Part shown: positions 1-13,098 of the stretch, piece by piece | Layout: the number at the start of each line of letters is the position of its first letter | How positions within the stretch are numbered: position 1 is the first letter of the stretch | DNA from: Diplonema papillatum | Lineage: Eukaryota; Euglenozoa; Diplonemea; Diplonemida; Diplonemidae | DNA length: 64,000 nt | NCBI GenBank assembly: GCA_030068145.1 | Contig: JAPJBO010000905.1 | Coordinates: 1-64,000, forward strand | Direction: 5' to 3' | Program-made: the position numbers and the translations under genes | Notes under the pieces: model-generated | The model's database searches: none | Seen by the model: the letters and a program-made list of their open reading frames with translations, nothing else | What the model was told of the DNA's origin: nothing

Positions 1-714
1 CGAGGAGTATCCGGTCGCCCCACTACTATCCCGTACTACTACGGCGGGCGCACAAAGACAAAAAAAATGACAAGAGATTCGCCTTCCGAAGGATGGCGGC
101 CTCTTGAACGTTTTGACACGTTTAATCGTATCCAACAAGCTGGTTGTCAGGCCACGGCAAATGAAAAAATAATCGGGATGCAGAGTTATGACAAAGTAAA
201 CAACTTCGATTCAGCCTTTTGAACGTTTCTTTCGATCGCATTATTCGGCAAGCTGGCGAGCTGTTGCCTGGATCAGGGCAAAGGGTTCGAGTGGTCGAGC
301 CAAGCTCTGACACAGGGATGTGGCAAAATAACCGAGGTGCCGAGCCAAGCTCTGAAGCAGAGGAATGGCAAAACTGAACTTTTCTTTCTATCGTATGTTT
401 CTACAAGCTGGTTGTCGGCCATTCCTGCATCAGGGAAATGACAAAGGTTTCGAAAGCAGCTCTGAGCCGAAGAAGTCGCAAAAAAAAATACTAAGACTTC
501 CGTACAGCCTCTCAAGATCCTATCCAACAAGGTGCCCAGCTTCTGAGGCTGGACCTCACGGTGTGGTTGCCCACCCTACTCCTGAACCAGCAAACGGAGG
601 CAAAGTGCAAAGCGCGCTTCCGATGCTGCCGGACAGCAGACGCGACATCACACGGACACACGAAGCGCAATCGACACATTGACTGGCCAAAAGCTGTGGT
701 AGCCGACATTTCTC
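1..714. repeat. gene-free stretch with diverged tandem repeat
   Basis: No convincing coding region. Between about 130 and 490 a motif built around CAAGCTGGTTGTC, followed by a 'tcaggg(c)aaagg(g)tttcga' segment and 'gccaagctctga', recurs three times with drift (near 132, 248 and 408). Bases 30-50 match the start of the LINE-like block seen at 25.80 and 60.59 kb (ctactacggcgggcg). Confidence 0.5.
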
Positions 715-1437
715 TCAGTCGAGCAGCTTTTTGAACCTTTCCTTCAGAGACAACGCGGCACCTTCTATCGTGTCTATGAAGCTGCCTGTTGCCGGGCTGC
801 CCTTCGCTGACCGGAGAGAGAAGCGGTTGGTTGGGTGCACGTGCAGCGATTGCGACAGGCGCGGTCGCGTGCGAGGCACCTCGGCCACCGGGCTGGGCAA
901 AGGGGCCACAATGTCGGCGGCGAGAGCTTGCAGGGGCCCGACGGGATCCTGCAGGGCGGAGATCGTGTGCGAGATGGTGTCAGGCGGCGTGTGGGGGCTG
1001 GGCGTCTGGACTTCGAGCTGGTCTCGCTTGTTGTACACGACGATGGTCTTCGTTCGGCAGCCCGTCGTCCGGCGCCGCACCAGGTCCACCCAGTGTTTCA
1101 AACTTTTCGCAATTTGCAGGTCGCCCTCTGACGCGTCGACAACAACCACGACGACATCGACTTTGTAGAAGCACGCATCCAGAATCGTGTCGCCGAGAAA
1201 CTTCCTCTTGCCAGCCGCGTCCCACAGCTGTGCAGAGACCCTCCTTTTGGCGCTGCCCTGCCCAGGGCCGGTGAGGCACGCCTTCGTCACGTCGACGCCG
1301 ACTGTGTTCTTCCCGACGTCGTCAGCCATCTCATCGTCCCCCCTCAGCCTGCTGCACACGGCGGTTTTCCCGCATCCTTCATCCCCCACGAACAACACCT
1401 TCAACACATCTGCAAGCCCATATTGAACCTGTACCAT
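715..1437 (-). CDS. atypical Ras/Rab-like small GTPase
   Basis: Single-exon 240-residue protein from an ATG at 1437. The P-loop GDEGCGKT is at residues 18-25, G3 is WDAAG at 72-76 (lysine replaces the usual catalytic glutamine that follows it), G4 is NKRD at 136-139, and a G5-like SAK is at 210-212. The core is that of a Ras-superfamily GTPase. About 65 proline- and histidine-rich residues separate G4 from G5, where ordinary Rabs have some 25-30. The C-terminus (ERFKKLLD) has no prenylation cysteine, so membrane anchoring by a lipid is not expected. A role in membrane traffic or signalling is inferred from family only. The changed G3 residue suggests low intrinsic GTP hydrolysis. The insertion could hide an unspliced intron, although the frame stays open throughout. 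Confidence 0.8.
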   Translation of the reverse strand: MVQVQYGLADVLKVLFVGDEGCGKTAVCSRLRGDDEMADDVGKNTVGVDVTKACLTGPGQGSAKRRVSAQLWDAAGKRKFLGDTILDACFYKVDVVVVVVDASEGDLQIAKSLKHWVDLVRRRTTGCRTKTIVVYNKRDQLEVQTPSPHTPPDTISHTISALQDPVGPLQALAADIVAPLPSPVAEVPRTRPRLSQSLHVHPTNRFSLRSAKGSPATGSFIDTIEGAALSLKERFKKLLD

Positions 1438-2412
1438 CGTACCACTCCTTTCTGGACAACCCGGTCCACGAGGTACGAAGTGGTGCCGTTACGTATTGCA
1501 GCTTTACTACGGGTGTCGTGCTGTGCAGTCGCCAGAACCAGGCCCTGTTGTCGTTGGAGGGGGGGGATTGTGGGTCCCAGCTTTTGAAAGGCCGATGCAA
1601 CGCAGTCGGAGGAATACTTTACTCCTTTGCGGGTCTGCGGCTTGTGCGGCGGCCACGCAGCGCTTCGTGCCTCCTCTCCGAGGGTGCGCCCTCTCCCGAA
1701 GGTGCGGGAGAACGCTCAGGGGGGCCGCGCCAAGTTCTTACGCGCGTTAAGCGCAGCCCCCGATTTCCGACTTTCAGCGGGGTCCCACTCTTCGCGAGGA
1801 AGAAAGCGAAAAGAGCAAACAGTGCGAGCTGCTCTTCTTTGCTATTTTTACTTTTTTGACGTTTGTTTATTTCCCTCGTGTCGCTGGAGCTCCGCGTGTC
1901 ACTCGCCCCTGAGGGAGGTGATGTCGTGAGGAAAAGTGAACCGGGCAATATTTCCCGACGACCCTATTTGTGCTTCCGACGACTCTCCCGTGTGGGCGTA
2001 CAAGTTGGTGTCTTTATTATTCTTTTTACCTACCTGCGGTCTTCGTCGACGATCTCCTGTGACTGGCAGTGGTATGTGTGTGTGTGTGTGGATACGTGGT
2101 ATTTCCTTCTTTCTTCTTATGCTGGTTTGTGTTTGCCTGCGATCTATCGACCACAGCGCTATCACCGGCGCTAGTGGTCGACGATCTGCGGTTCGACGCT
2201 AATATAGCTGTGTAACCGATCTCAGCTCCAGTCTCCCTCTTTCCTCTGCGTCCTCCCTGTCCTTGTGCAGCAAAATGGGCGAGAGCAGACGATGCGTCTG
2301 TGTCGGCCGCGCCTTGAGCTGCGTCGTCTCGACGTCTTCCTTTCTTTTTTCTGGCAGTTTGTGTATTTTCCCCCCTTTCTGATTGTTATGAAGAGATGAA
2401 TCCTGGTTTTCA

Positions 2413-2418
2413 AGAGAG

Positions 2419-2497
<79 letters not shown>
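2413..2497. repeat. (GA)n microsatellite, isolated
   Basis: About 85 bp of GA with one CGA interruption near its start, running into a short GT run. Unlike the GA tracts at 21-60 kb, neither flank carries one of the R1-R6 cassette sequences, so it serves as an in-window control. Confidence 0.95.
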
Positions 2498-2498
<1 letters not shown>

Positions 2499-3319
2499 TG
2501 TGTAAGCTGGACATAAGCGGAAAAGCAGTGCCTGTTGCCTGCTATTGTCTACCTGCTGGTGGCTGTTGTCTGTTGACACATGCTGAAGCGGTTGCCTGGC
2601 TCGTGTTTAGTCTGTTTGGAATGCTGCCTTTTCTTTTTGTGCACGTGCCAGTTGATGTCTGCTGTCCTTGCGTGGGCGTGCTGGTTGCCTGCTGCGGTCT
2701 GTTGTCTGTTCGGTGCGTGTTGCCTGCACACTGTGCTGCAAGAGGAGCTGGTACAAATCCTCGAAACGATCGGAGAAACAAGAAGCACAGTTTCATGGTG
2801 AGCAGCGTCTGAAGATGCTATGCCGAGATGGTTCGCGCCGAAAGAAGGCGAGCGGATACATGCTGGCGATATGACGAAGAGGGGCCAAAATTCATGAACG
2901 CAGGAATGCGCAATGTTATGCTCAGGCAAAACACTGCCTCTCGCGCATGCTTGCACTTCGCACGCTGCTTCGATCCTTCAAGCCGCGGACACTGAGTGTT
3001 TGTCTGCCGACAGGACTACGATGTTCAGTTCGCGCTTCTTGTGGACACAAAGACAAATCCGTGGAGTCTCAGGCTCCGCGAGTCTGGTTTGCCAGGCGGC
3101 TGTTGGCAGCCCAGTGCGGCACACATCCATGCTACGAGCAGCAAGATGCGTCTGGAGGGAGAAGGTCCTGCAACCGCGTCTTACCAACGAGTTAGACTCG
3201 GGGGTGCCCCTACTTGAATTTGCGACTCACTGGACGCACTACGCTGTTCTTTAACGGTGGCCATCTATCGCAGCGTCGGCGGTGCAAAACACGGCGCAAA
3301 AGAACACAATATCCCCCGC

Positions 3320-3530
3320 AGGCTTGCGTTAGCTGGGAATTGCAAGAGCGTGCTTGAGATGGGTATGTGCTCAACACCGCACTGGTCCCGTCTGCGCCGT
3401 GTTTCGGTCCTTTAAGCCACGGACACATAAGGCGGACCATCATCAGCGTGGAACCTGAGTGTCTGCAGACAGGACTGCGGTGTGAGTCTGGTTTGTCAGG
3501 CGGCTGTTCGTAGCTCGTCACAGCCAGGAC
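3320..3530. repeat. dispersed repeat family (R12)
   Basis: Contains 'gtgcttgagatgggtatgtgctcaacaccg' -like sequence, then 'gtgtttcggtcctttaagcc', then 'cagacaggactgcgg'. Related pieces occur at about 2960-3010, 8577-8690, 11882-11965 and 13146-13235. No open frame is conserved between copies. Confidence 0.6.
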
Positions 3531-3659
3531 CACCCGTGCGTTAGCTGGGGGGTATTTGGCGGAGAAAAAGGTGTTGTGAGTTCACGTCGGAAGCATCACT
3601 CGGCCGCAGATTAATGGTAATGCGGGCTCTGGGAACCCTCTTCGAGCCCCTTCGAGAAA

Positions 3660-3835
3660 CAATAACACTACAAAGTGGGTATCTTGTTGAACGCTTACGC
3701 CCGCCACTACTGTTCCGTGCGGGCTGCAGCACAATTACCTCCTTAGAGATGAGTACCACACTAACCCTTGAGATTTCGCAATTGGCAGTCTCCTAAAGTA
3801 TTTTCTACAAAGCAAGTGCTTATACAAAAAAAAAA
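3660..3835. repeat. SINE/MITE-like dispersed repeat (R16)
   Basis: Runs from 'ttgaacgcttacgcccgcca' through 'cagcacaattacctcc' and 'ggcagtctcct' to 'aagtgcttatacaaaa' and an A-rich end. The same order is found at about 10657-10803, 29101-29330, 32622-32745 and 54815-54902. The A-rich 3' end suggests retroposition. No tRNA-like head was recognised. Confidence 0.65.
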
Positions 3836-5635
3836 GAAGCTTGCTCCGGGGCAAGAGCGTACCGGATAACCGCAACCCGCAGCTTACAAAAGCTTGAGTG
3901 GTAGTGCTGCGGTATCGGCCGCTCCGTCTTGTGGTTAATTAATTGTCTCTTGCGTTCCGGATGGGGGGAAATCCCAGTTTAATGATTAGACAGGGGCATA
4001 GTTGCAGGGCAGAGAACGGATGTGCGGCTGAATACCATTCACACCGTCGCTTGACTTCTTCGAAATGCCGGTAGAAAAGGCACGCGCGTTGTTGGTGCGT
4101 GACGTGCCGATTGATCAACTTTCCCCCATTTATCCCGAACTCTGATCAACCATGAACCAATAATAGTCTCTCGAGCCTTCGAATGCATGTAGGCAACACG
4201 CAAAGGTTTGTACGTGTTTCCTCTTTCCTTAACCCAAATCCTGGACTTGGTTTCATGTGGCAATTTGATCACGATCACAGGGGCGGTTCAGTTTTCCGAA
4301 CTATTGCATGTGGCCAAAAACAAAAAAAAGAAGAATACGGATTCTTTGTTCCGGTTAGAGTTGCTTGGGTCTTGATGATGGGTACATGCTTCTTGGCCAT
4401 GTTTCTATGTATTCTTAGAATTCGGGTTCGTTTTTTTTTTTTTTTTCTTCTTTTTTTTTACCGACACCCAGTTCGAGCAAGAGATGCAAATTGGGGGTGA
4501 TCGAGGTTTCAGCATTTCTTGCGGTTCAGAAGGTCCCCGAAAGTTCGCTTGGAAATCCGGGATGGTAACGCCGTCGGGGGATTTTCCGGGTAGAGCAGAA
4601 ACTGATCTACAGCCGAGAGCCCTGGAGCTTCCTCTAATGTGAGGAGCAGCTGTGGTTGTCGCCTGAAAGCGTCTCGCCAGGGATCTCGCTGAGAACGGTG
4701 CCGTTTGCTCGAAAGTACCGCAAACGTGGAGTTTTCGATGGGATGCAGAACATGCCGATGCATTGGTTCCCTCCGCTTCCTGAGCTGCCAACCAAATCGG
4801 AGATTACATCCATACGCGAGCCGGTCCATCCCCTCTTGATAGACCGTGATAGACCGAAGAATACAGCACCGGGCAATTCGATGCAGCTCTAGGGACTAGA
4901 GATGGACCCTGATAGACCGTGGTGGACCGTGATTCACTGTGATAAACAGCGGCAGGCACTTCGATGCAGTTTCAAGAGATAGGTACGGGTATTCGTATAT
5001 ACTCTCCGAACGGGTATCCAGAGCACTGCCAAGCGGGCGGCTGACTTTTGTTTCTCTGGCTGTCAGGGCTGCCGCGACTCAACTATTCCTGCTCTTCTGC
5101 CTACTCTCTGTTGTAGAGTTCGCTTGAAATTCCGGGGGTTTAGTTTTTGCAGGAACCGGATGAACGTAGACGTTTTGTGTTTATTTAGCAGGTTCGGTGC
5201 GAGCAGGCTGCACCGCACCCACTTCCGCTTTCCCGCGCTGTGTGACGTTTCTTTTTTTGATTTTCCGACGATCCCGCAAGACGTACAGATAGTGTGATGG
5301 ACCTTTCTTCGGAGGGCTCACGCACTCAAGTTCGCCTTATACGCAGGACGTACAGATTGGTGTCTTTCGACCTTTTTTTTTCTTTTCGGAGTGCAAGTTC
5401 GCAGTTTTCAACTGGGGTTGTTCCGTGAGAGGTTGCGACTTCAATCCCGATGGGATGTTGCCCGCCTGCGCGGACGTTCATCGCAAGAAGGTTTCGGTCG
5501 TGCGGGTCACAGTCTGGCTTCCAGCTCGGCTTCTCTTCCCCTAAATTCTCTGCGAACGAAGGCGATCCTTCGGGTCCTAGCTAGGCTTCTCTCGCTTTTG
5601 TCTCTGGCCGAAAACGGGCCGGCTTGCTCTTCTGC

Positions 5636-8191
<2,556 letters not shown>

Positions 8192-8904
8192 CTTCCTCTT
8201 TTCTTATATTTCGGGTGTTGTTTGTCTTCGTTCCCGCCCCCTTTGTTATTGATGATACGGTTGCGCTGGTGGCTAGTGGGGGGAAAAGATGAGGCGAGGA
8301 TGCTTGGAATGGTGGTGTGCTCAAACCGCGTTTTTTTCATCATCATCATCATCATGTCATTCATGTGCATGTCACCTCATTCCACGAAAGTGTCACAAGA
8401 AAAGTGTTAAAATGCCGACCTTTTAATCCACAGATAGCGCTAAAACCCAGCCTTTGCCGAAACATGCCATGGATAGCTCCTTCCATCCCAACAATTTCCC
8501 AAATTCGGCCAATGTTTAACGTACCGATGCCTGCACCTCGATGCAAAATCTGTGGCATCTCTTCGTGGAATGAGTGATATGCAGCCTGCAAGTCGAACAC
8601 ACGAGGCGGACTAGCATCAGCGCAGAATCTGAGTGCAGACAGGCGGCTGTTCGTCACAGCCACACGGCGAGGTCCAGCCTCAGAAGCTGGTTGAAAAGGG
8701 TGGCCCCGAGTCACATCCGAAAAGCGGGTGTGCTACAAACAAAAACGCGCGGAAATCCACACCCGCTAAAGCGGGTGACACCCGCCTTTTTTAACTCCAG
8801 CTTTAACTCCTGAGGCTGGACCCCACCGTGCAGGAATCCTGTTCACGGTCATGTTGCTCACGATCTTCTTGGCTCCAGCTGCTGCTCCATTCCCACAATC
8901 GGAA

Positions 8905-9273
8905 GTAGTAGTAGTATGTGTCGTGCTGCCGAAGCAGCCGGAGACAGCAGGCGCAGGGGGCAGGTCTTGCTTTACTTTTCTCTTCTTCATGGAGACCCGC
9001 CCCCGGCATCCCGACTGTCCAATCACTGTCGAGAAAGTTTGCGCCTATTGTGATGAGGTGGTTGACCAAGCCCGCACGAAGCCGTATACACAACACGGGG
9101 ATGCAGCCCTGCTTTGGTGTGCACTCAGCCATCAGGCAATAGGCTGCTAAGCACCCCCCGACCGGTCGATTTGCCACTTTCGTGGCCCTCTATTCGCCGG
9201 GCGGTGCTGTCAGCACTTGTTCCGCGTCGCATCAAGTACATGATGCTGGCGGTTGGGGGATCGGCGACCGCGA
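8905..9273. repeat. dispersed repeat R8, copy 1
   Basis: Starts with GTA trinucleotides, then 'gaagcagccggagacag', 'ggcaggtcttgctttac', 'cggcatcccgactgtccaat', and ends near 'gatgctggcggttggggga'. Close copies are at about 55286-55657 and 55666-55927; a partial one is inside the channel intron (10530-10655). It lacks a conserved open frame. Confidence 0.75.
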
Positions 9274-9573
9274 CTCAATTAAGGTGCGGTCAACAGAGTC
9301 GCCACGTGAATGCCCCCCCCTTGACACAATCGGAAGAAAAAAGAGAGGCAGAACTGCATCGGGCTCCCTGCTCCAAAGGGAGCGAGGGGATCAGAACATA
9401 ACGGAGAGCTAGCTAGGGAGGGGGTGGTTTAGTCCAATGCCCAGGCAGAACACTGCTTCGCAGGCATATGCTTGATGCCTGAACATCATCTCTTTTTCGA
9501 TGAAAAAGAAAAGGGCAGAGCGCGAAGGCCCCGCAAGCTGGGATGAAACCCAGACAGAGGGCCCAGCCCGCAG

Positions 9574-9670
9574 CAAGTCATCGGTGTTGCGCCAGACGCG
9601 GTAACGACGTTGCGTACGCAACTTTTCTTGTCGGCCGCCGAAGACGATGCTGTACTTGGGACGCAAAGTG
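9574..9670 (-). pseudogene. decayed fragment of K+ channel C-terminal exon
   Basis: The minus frame reads KYSIVFGGRQEKLRTQRRYR followed by VWRNTDDLL. It lines up with KYSILFGAVKKLREDRFRVR and the following HNIEGSSDVV of the intact channel exon just upstream on the same strand. Only about 30 codons are recognisable and the rest has diverged. It lies downstream of the intact gene in the same orientation, consistent with an old tandem partial duplication. Confidence 0.65.
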
Positions 9671-9834
9671 TAGTCGGGTCTTGTTGGAAAATACACACAC
9701 GCCCCTACTCCTTACGCCGTCGGAAGACACAGTGCTTGTATCAGCAGGGAGCCCTGAAACATTCGAGACAGTACTTGTATCAGCAGGTAGCAGCAGTGTG
9801 TAGGCAAACCTAAAGCATTCGTACACGCGGGACG

Positions 9835-11831
9835 TCAGGTGGCGAACCTGAACTCGTTCTGCTTCTTTGCTAGTGTCTTGACACGGATCTGCCTCAGGTA
9901 CCGGTGCACCTTCTTGTGCAAGGTGAGCAGCTCATCACGCTGGTGCTGAAGCGAGGCTCCCACCTCGTTGGCTTCGTACATGAGCTCTTCGATGGCGTCT
10001 TCGAGGACGACGTCTGACGATCCCTCGATGTTGTGCCGAACCCGGAAACGGTCTTCCCGCAGCTTCTTGACGGCGCCGAAGAGGATGCTGTACTTGTGGA
10101 ACACGGGCATGTCACGCCCCCGCATGCGGGTTGCCCTGCGGAGGCGCCACGCCCGTTGGATGAGGGTCGCAGCCGACCTCCTGAAGTCGTCCCTCGCCTT
10201 GCCTGTCTCAAGATACTCGCGGATGTACTTCTCGTTCTTCGTCGGCTTCAGCTGGTTGGTCAGCAAAGCCTGGAACACGTTTGTGGCGATGAACCCGGCA
10301 ACACCGATGGCTACCGTCATGATCCGGCCTTTGAACGTCGACGGCCAGTAGTCTCCGTATCCTGCCAAGAGTTTCTGCTCTTCGTATTGTCTGACGAGAA
10401 CTGCCTTGAAGAAAGAGAGAAGTAAGAACGCGTACTTGTAACTGATATCACTAGCGCAAGGGAATACTTGACTTTTTCTTTGAACCAACCACACCCTGAA
10501 GGTTGTGTCTTATCGAACCGCGCCGCCGGCGATGCAGGCGCAGGGGGCAGGTCTTGCTTTACCTTTCTCTTCTTCGTGGAGACCCGCCCCCAGGCAACCC
10601 CGACTGTCCAATCACGGTCGCGGAAGGTTTGTGCCCTATAATGATGAGGTGGTTATGGGCGTATAATGTTGAACGCTTACGCCCGCCACTAAACCCAGAT
10701 TTACCTGTGTTTCGTGTGGGCAACAGCACACTTACCTCCTTTGTCTATCGCAACTGGCAGTCTCCTCACGCATTTCCTACAAAGCAGGTGCTTGTACAAA
10801 AAGAAAAAAAAAAGGAAAACGGTACCAATGGTCGTGGCGGTGACCCAAGCGAACCACAAAGAGTTGCCCATGCTGCCGGCCCAATCGATCGGCTCCGCGA
10901 CCCATGGTTCTGTGGAGTCCGCGTCTCTTTCCACCATGAACATGCCGAACCCGCCGAGGACGCCTGTGAACAGCGCCCAGCCGATGACTACTGCCGCGGT
11001 GTGGGTCGTCAGGAGGGTTTTCAGCGTCAGCGAATGCGTGATCTTGAGGTTCATCGACCTGAAGTCGTCGCTGTGGTTCACGATTTCGAACCGATGCTTG
11101 TACGCGGCGGAGTTCAGGTGCGCGAATTTGAACCAGATGTAGAAGCGGAAGAGCATGATGACCTTGCACGCTTGGAAGAAGTCGGCGTCGCTCGAGAGGA
11201 AGATGATGGGGTGAACGACGTGGATCAGCAACTCGACGAGCATCCTCCACTTCATCGTGTCCGACGCCCAGAACGAGTACGCGTGGATCATGATGTCCCT
11301 TTCGCGCTCCCGCTTGATGCGCTCCGCCATCTTCTCCTGGTACAACGGCTGCGGCGAGAAGTCGGTCCCAGACCATTCCTTCCGCTTCCGCATTACGAGG
11401 AGGTGGTAGTACTGCACGATGAGGCCGAGGGTGACGAGCGTCGACGTGCTCACTATTATTTGCAAGGCGAGGAGCGCCGTCATTTGGTACTGCGACGTCG
11501 CGTTTTCGTACACGTTGTCGGTGGGTATGCCGGTGTACCAGGGAAGCGTGTCCATGGCTATCATCGACGCGACGCCGAGCATCGAGAAGAAGGTGATGTG
11601 CGTGATTTTCCCGCGGACCATGCTGTCGAAACGGGCGTCCTCCCGCTCGTGGCCCATCTTCCGCCGCATCTGGAACGCGAAGCGCTGCAGCACGTGCGTC
11701 GCCCGCCGGATCCTCTCGCTTCCGGTCTGCGAGATCAGCGGCGTCCGGATGTCCCCTGAGCGCGCCGTGGTCTCCATGCACACGTCCAGAGACGCGCCGA
11801 CAGGCGGGCTCCACTTCTTCGAACTGGACAT
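9835..11831 (-). CDS. SK-type (small-conductance, calmodulin-gated) K+ channel, 2 exons
   Basis: Exons 10826-11831 and 9835-10361 are joined across a 464-nt GT-AG intron that splits the filter glycine codon, giving 510 residues. Six membrane segments can be placed: S1 near ITHITFFSML, S2 near ALLALQIIVST, S3 near LVELLIHVVHPIIFL, S4 near FFQACKVIMLFRFYIWFKF, S5 near HTAAVVIGWALF, and S6 near VAIGVAGFIATNVFQALL. The selectivity filter TTIGYGD is restored exactly by the splice. S4 has few basic residues, as in SK rather than voltage-gated channels. Just after S6 comes a calmodulin-binding-like region with an IQ-type motif (IQRAWRLRRATR), then a coiled-coil tail. The family conducts K+ across the plasma membrane when Ca2+-calmodulin binds the C-terminus. 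The ATG at 11831 (MSSSKK) is used; no upstream in-frame ATG was found. Confidence 0.88.
10530..10803. repeat. fused R8 and R16 repeat copies inside channel intron
   Basis: A 5' part of R8 (10530-10655) runs directly into an R16 copy (10657-10803), ending in a 'tgcttgtacaaaaagaaa' tail just downstream of the splice donor on the coding strand. Together they make up most of the 464-nt intron. Confidence 0.7.
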
Positions 11832-12696
11832 CTTGCTTGCTACGCCCGAACAAAGGGGTTGGGACGGGGCGGGGTACGCCAAGAACGTGCTTGGAATGGA
11901 TATGTGCTCAACACCGCGCTGGTCCCGCCTGCGCCGTGTCTCGGTCTTTCAAGCCACGGACAACGCGGGGTGGGAAGGGAGGGGAATGGGGCGGCGGCAG
12001 CACCAAAAAAAAAAAAAGGAAGAAGGGGGAAAGCGCGACAACCCGGCGGTTGATATCACGCCTCAAGCAAGAAGTTGTTCTGTAACCATTGTCTGTTTAC
12101 CTTTCTTTCTTTTCTTTTTTTTTTTTTTTTGCCCAATTCTTTCAGGTTTCCTGTGGCTGCTTCTTTTTTGCACTTGGCCAAGGCATTGTTGGTACTAAAA
12201 CGTAGTGCTGGCTCATGCTTGCAGCCGAACAGACACGATGCGGGCACACTTGTTTGCCCGCTAAGAGACTTGGACCGCTGACCGGTTGATGACTGTCGAA
12301 CATTTCTTCCAGCTGAAGAGTGAAGAGACTTGCATAAGGATGCCTGCTGGCGAACACATGCGAAGATAGAAACACGGTCGATGCCCTTCGTCGATGGTCT
12401 GTTCAGTTGGCTTTTTGGCCGAGCTCCTCTGGCCGAGTGCGTGTCGAGTGGCATACGTTCATGCATTGGTCCTCAAAGGTGTAAGGTTCGGGCTTCACAA
12501 CTGCGCCGCATGGCTGTATTGCCCGCAGGGCAGATGCACTGCCATGGCATGCAAAGAGATGGATGGAGGGCCGTTTGAGGTTGGAATCAAGAGGCTAGCG
12601 GAAAAGACCAACACTTGCGGATTTTATGCCCACCGCAAACCGTGTCAAAAATAATAACAGCCATGCGGCATCCTCTGTCTTGGGGTCGACCGAAAG
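11832..12696. other. intergenic, no gene
   Basis: Contains an R12 piece (11882-11965), an A-run (12005-12017) and a T-run (12117-12130). The open frames here have no recognisable composition or motif. Confidence 0.45.
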
Positions 12697-13098
12697 TCAG
12701 AGGTTGGCGAGAGACACGGATTGAATGAACTCGGTAGCTACCAAGTGCACCTCTTCTTCGGCGTCGCCCTCCGAAGGATGGAGTGCAAGGCGCTCAGCCT
12801 CACCGAAAAGCGCCTGCTGCACGGCAGCGCCGCACTTGGGCAGTAAGCAGGACAGGACCCAGTACTTCCAAACCGCATCGCCGCTATCCCGCAGGATGTA
12901 TCGCAAGGGCTCCAGCAGGTAGTCAGAACGAAGGAGCGCCAGCCTCTCCATGACTGGGCCAGCCACAGGCCAATTCACATCCTGCACCCACTCCAGCAAC
13001 GCAGCCGCGTTCGGGCCCACGATGTCATCTGACGCTCTTTGAAGAGCTCTGCAAGCTGCCAGGTCGCATTTGTGGACGGGGATGAAACTCCGCGCCAT
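12697..13098 (-). CDS. DUF5071-like protein
   Basis: Single-exon ORF of 133 residues from the ATG at 13098 (MARSFIPVHKCDL). The segments LEWVQDVNWPVAGPVMERL and VWKYWVLSCLLP match, from memory, the signature of the DUF5071 family. That is a small alpha-helical domain of about 120 residues, common in bacteria and found near SMI1/KNR4-type immunity proteins; its function is unknown. Length is near that of the family. The in-frame extension upstream of this ATG falls in repeat-derived DNA (R12), so the shorter start is preferred. The bacterial distribution of the family makes acquisition by transfer possible, but base composition is like the neighbours. Confidence 0.72.
   Translation of the reverse strand: MARSFIPVHKCDLAACRALQRASDDIVGPNAAALLEWVQDVNWPVAGPVMERLALLRSDYLLEPLRYILRDSGDAVWKYWVLSCLLPKCGAAVQQALFGEAERLALHPSEGDAEEEVHLVATEFIQSVSLANL

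Larger units (their letters stand above)
1438..5635. other. intergenic region, repeats only
   Basis: No gene is supported. It holds a short (GT)n near 2070-2090, a long (GA)n tract (2413-2497), copies of two dispersed families (about 2960-3530 and 3660-3835), a T-rich stretch at 4429-4460, and a fragment near 5110-5150 resembling the 'agagttaaagttcgcttg' family at 49.7 and 51.7 kb. Confidence 0.5.
8192..9834. other. intergenic, repeat-rich
   Basis: Between the TDH start and the channel stop. Holds a (CAT)n run at 8337-8357, an R12 copy (8577-8690), a full copy of the R8 dispersed family (8905-9273) and a decayed fragment of the channel's C-terminal exon. No intact gene. Confidence 0.5.

Noticed and set aside
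10503..11759. 418-codon plus-strand frame opposite the K+ channel
   Set aside because: It is the antisense shadow of the channel exon, whose membrane segments and filter give the true strand.
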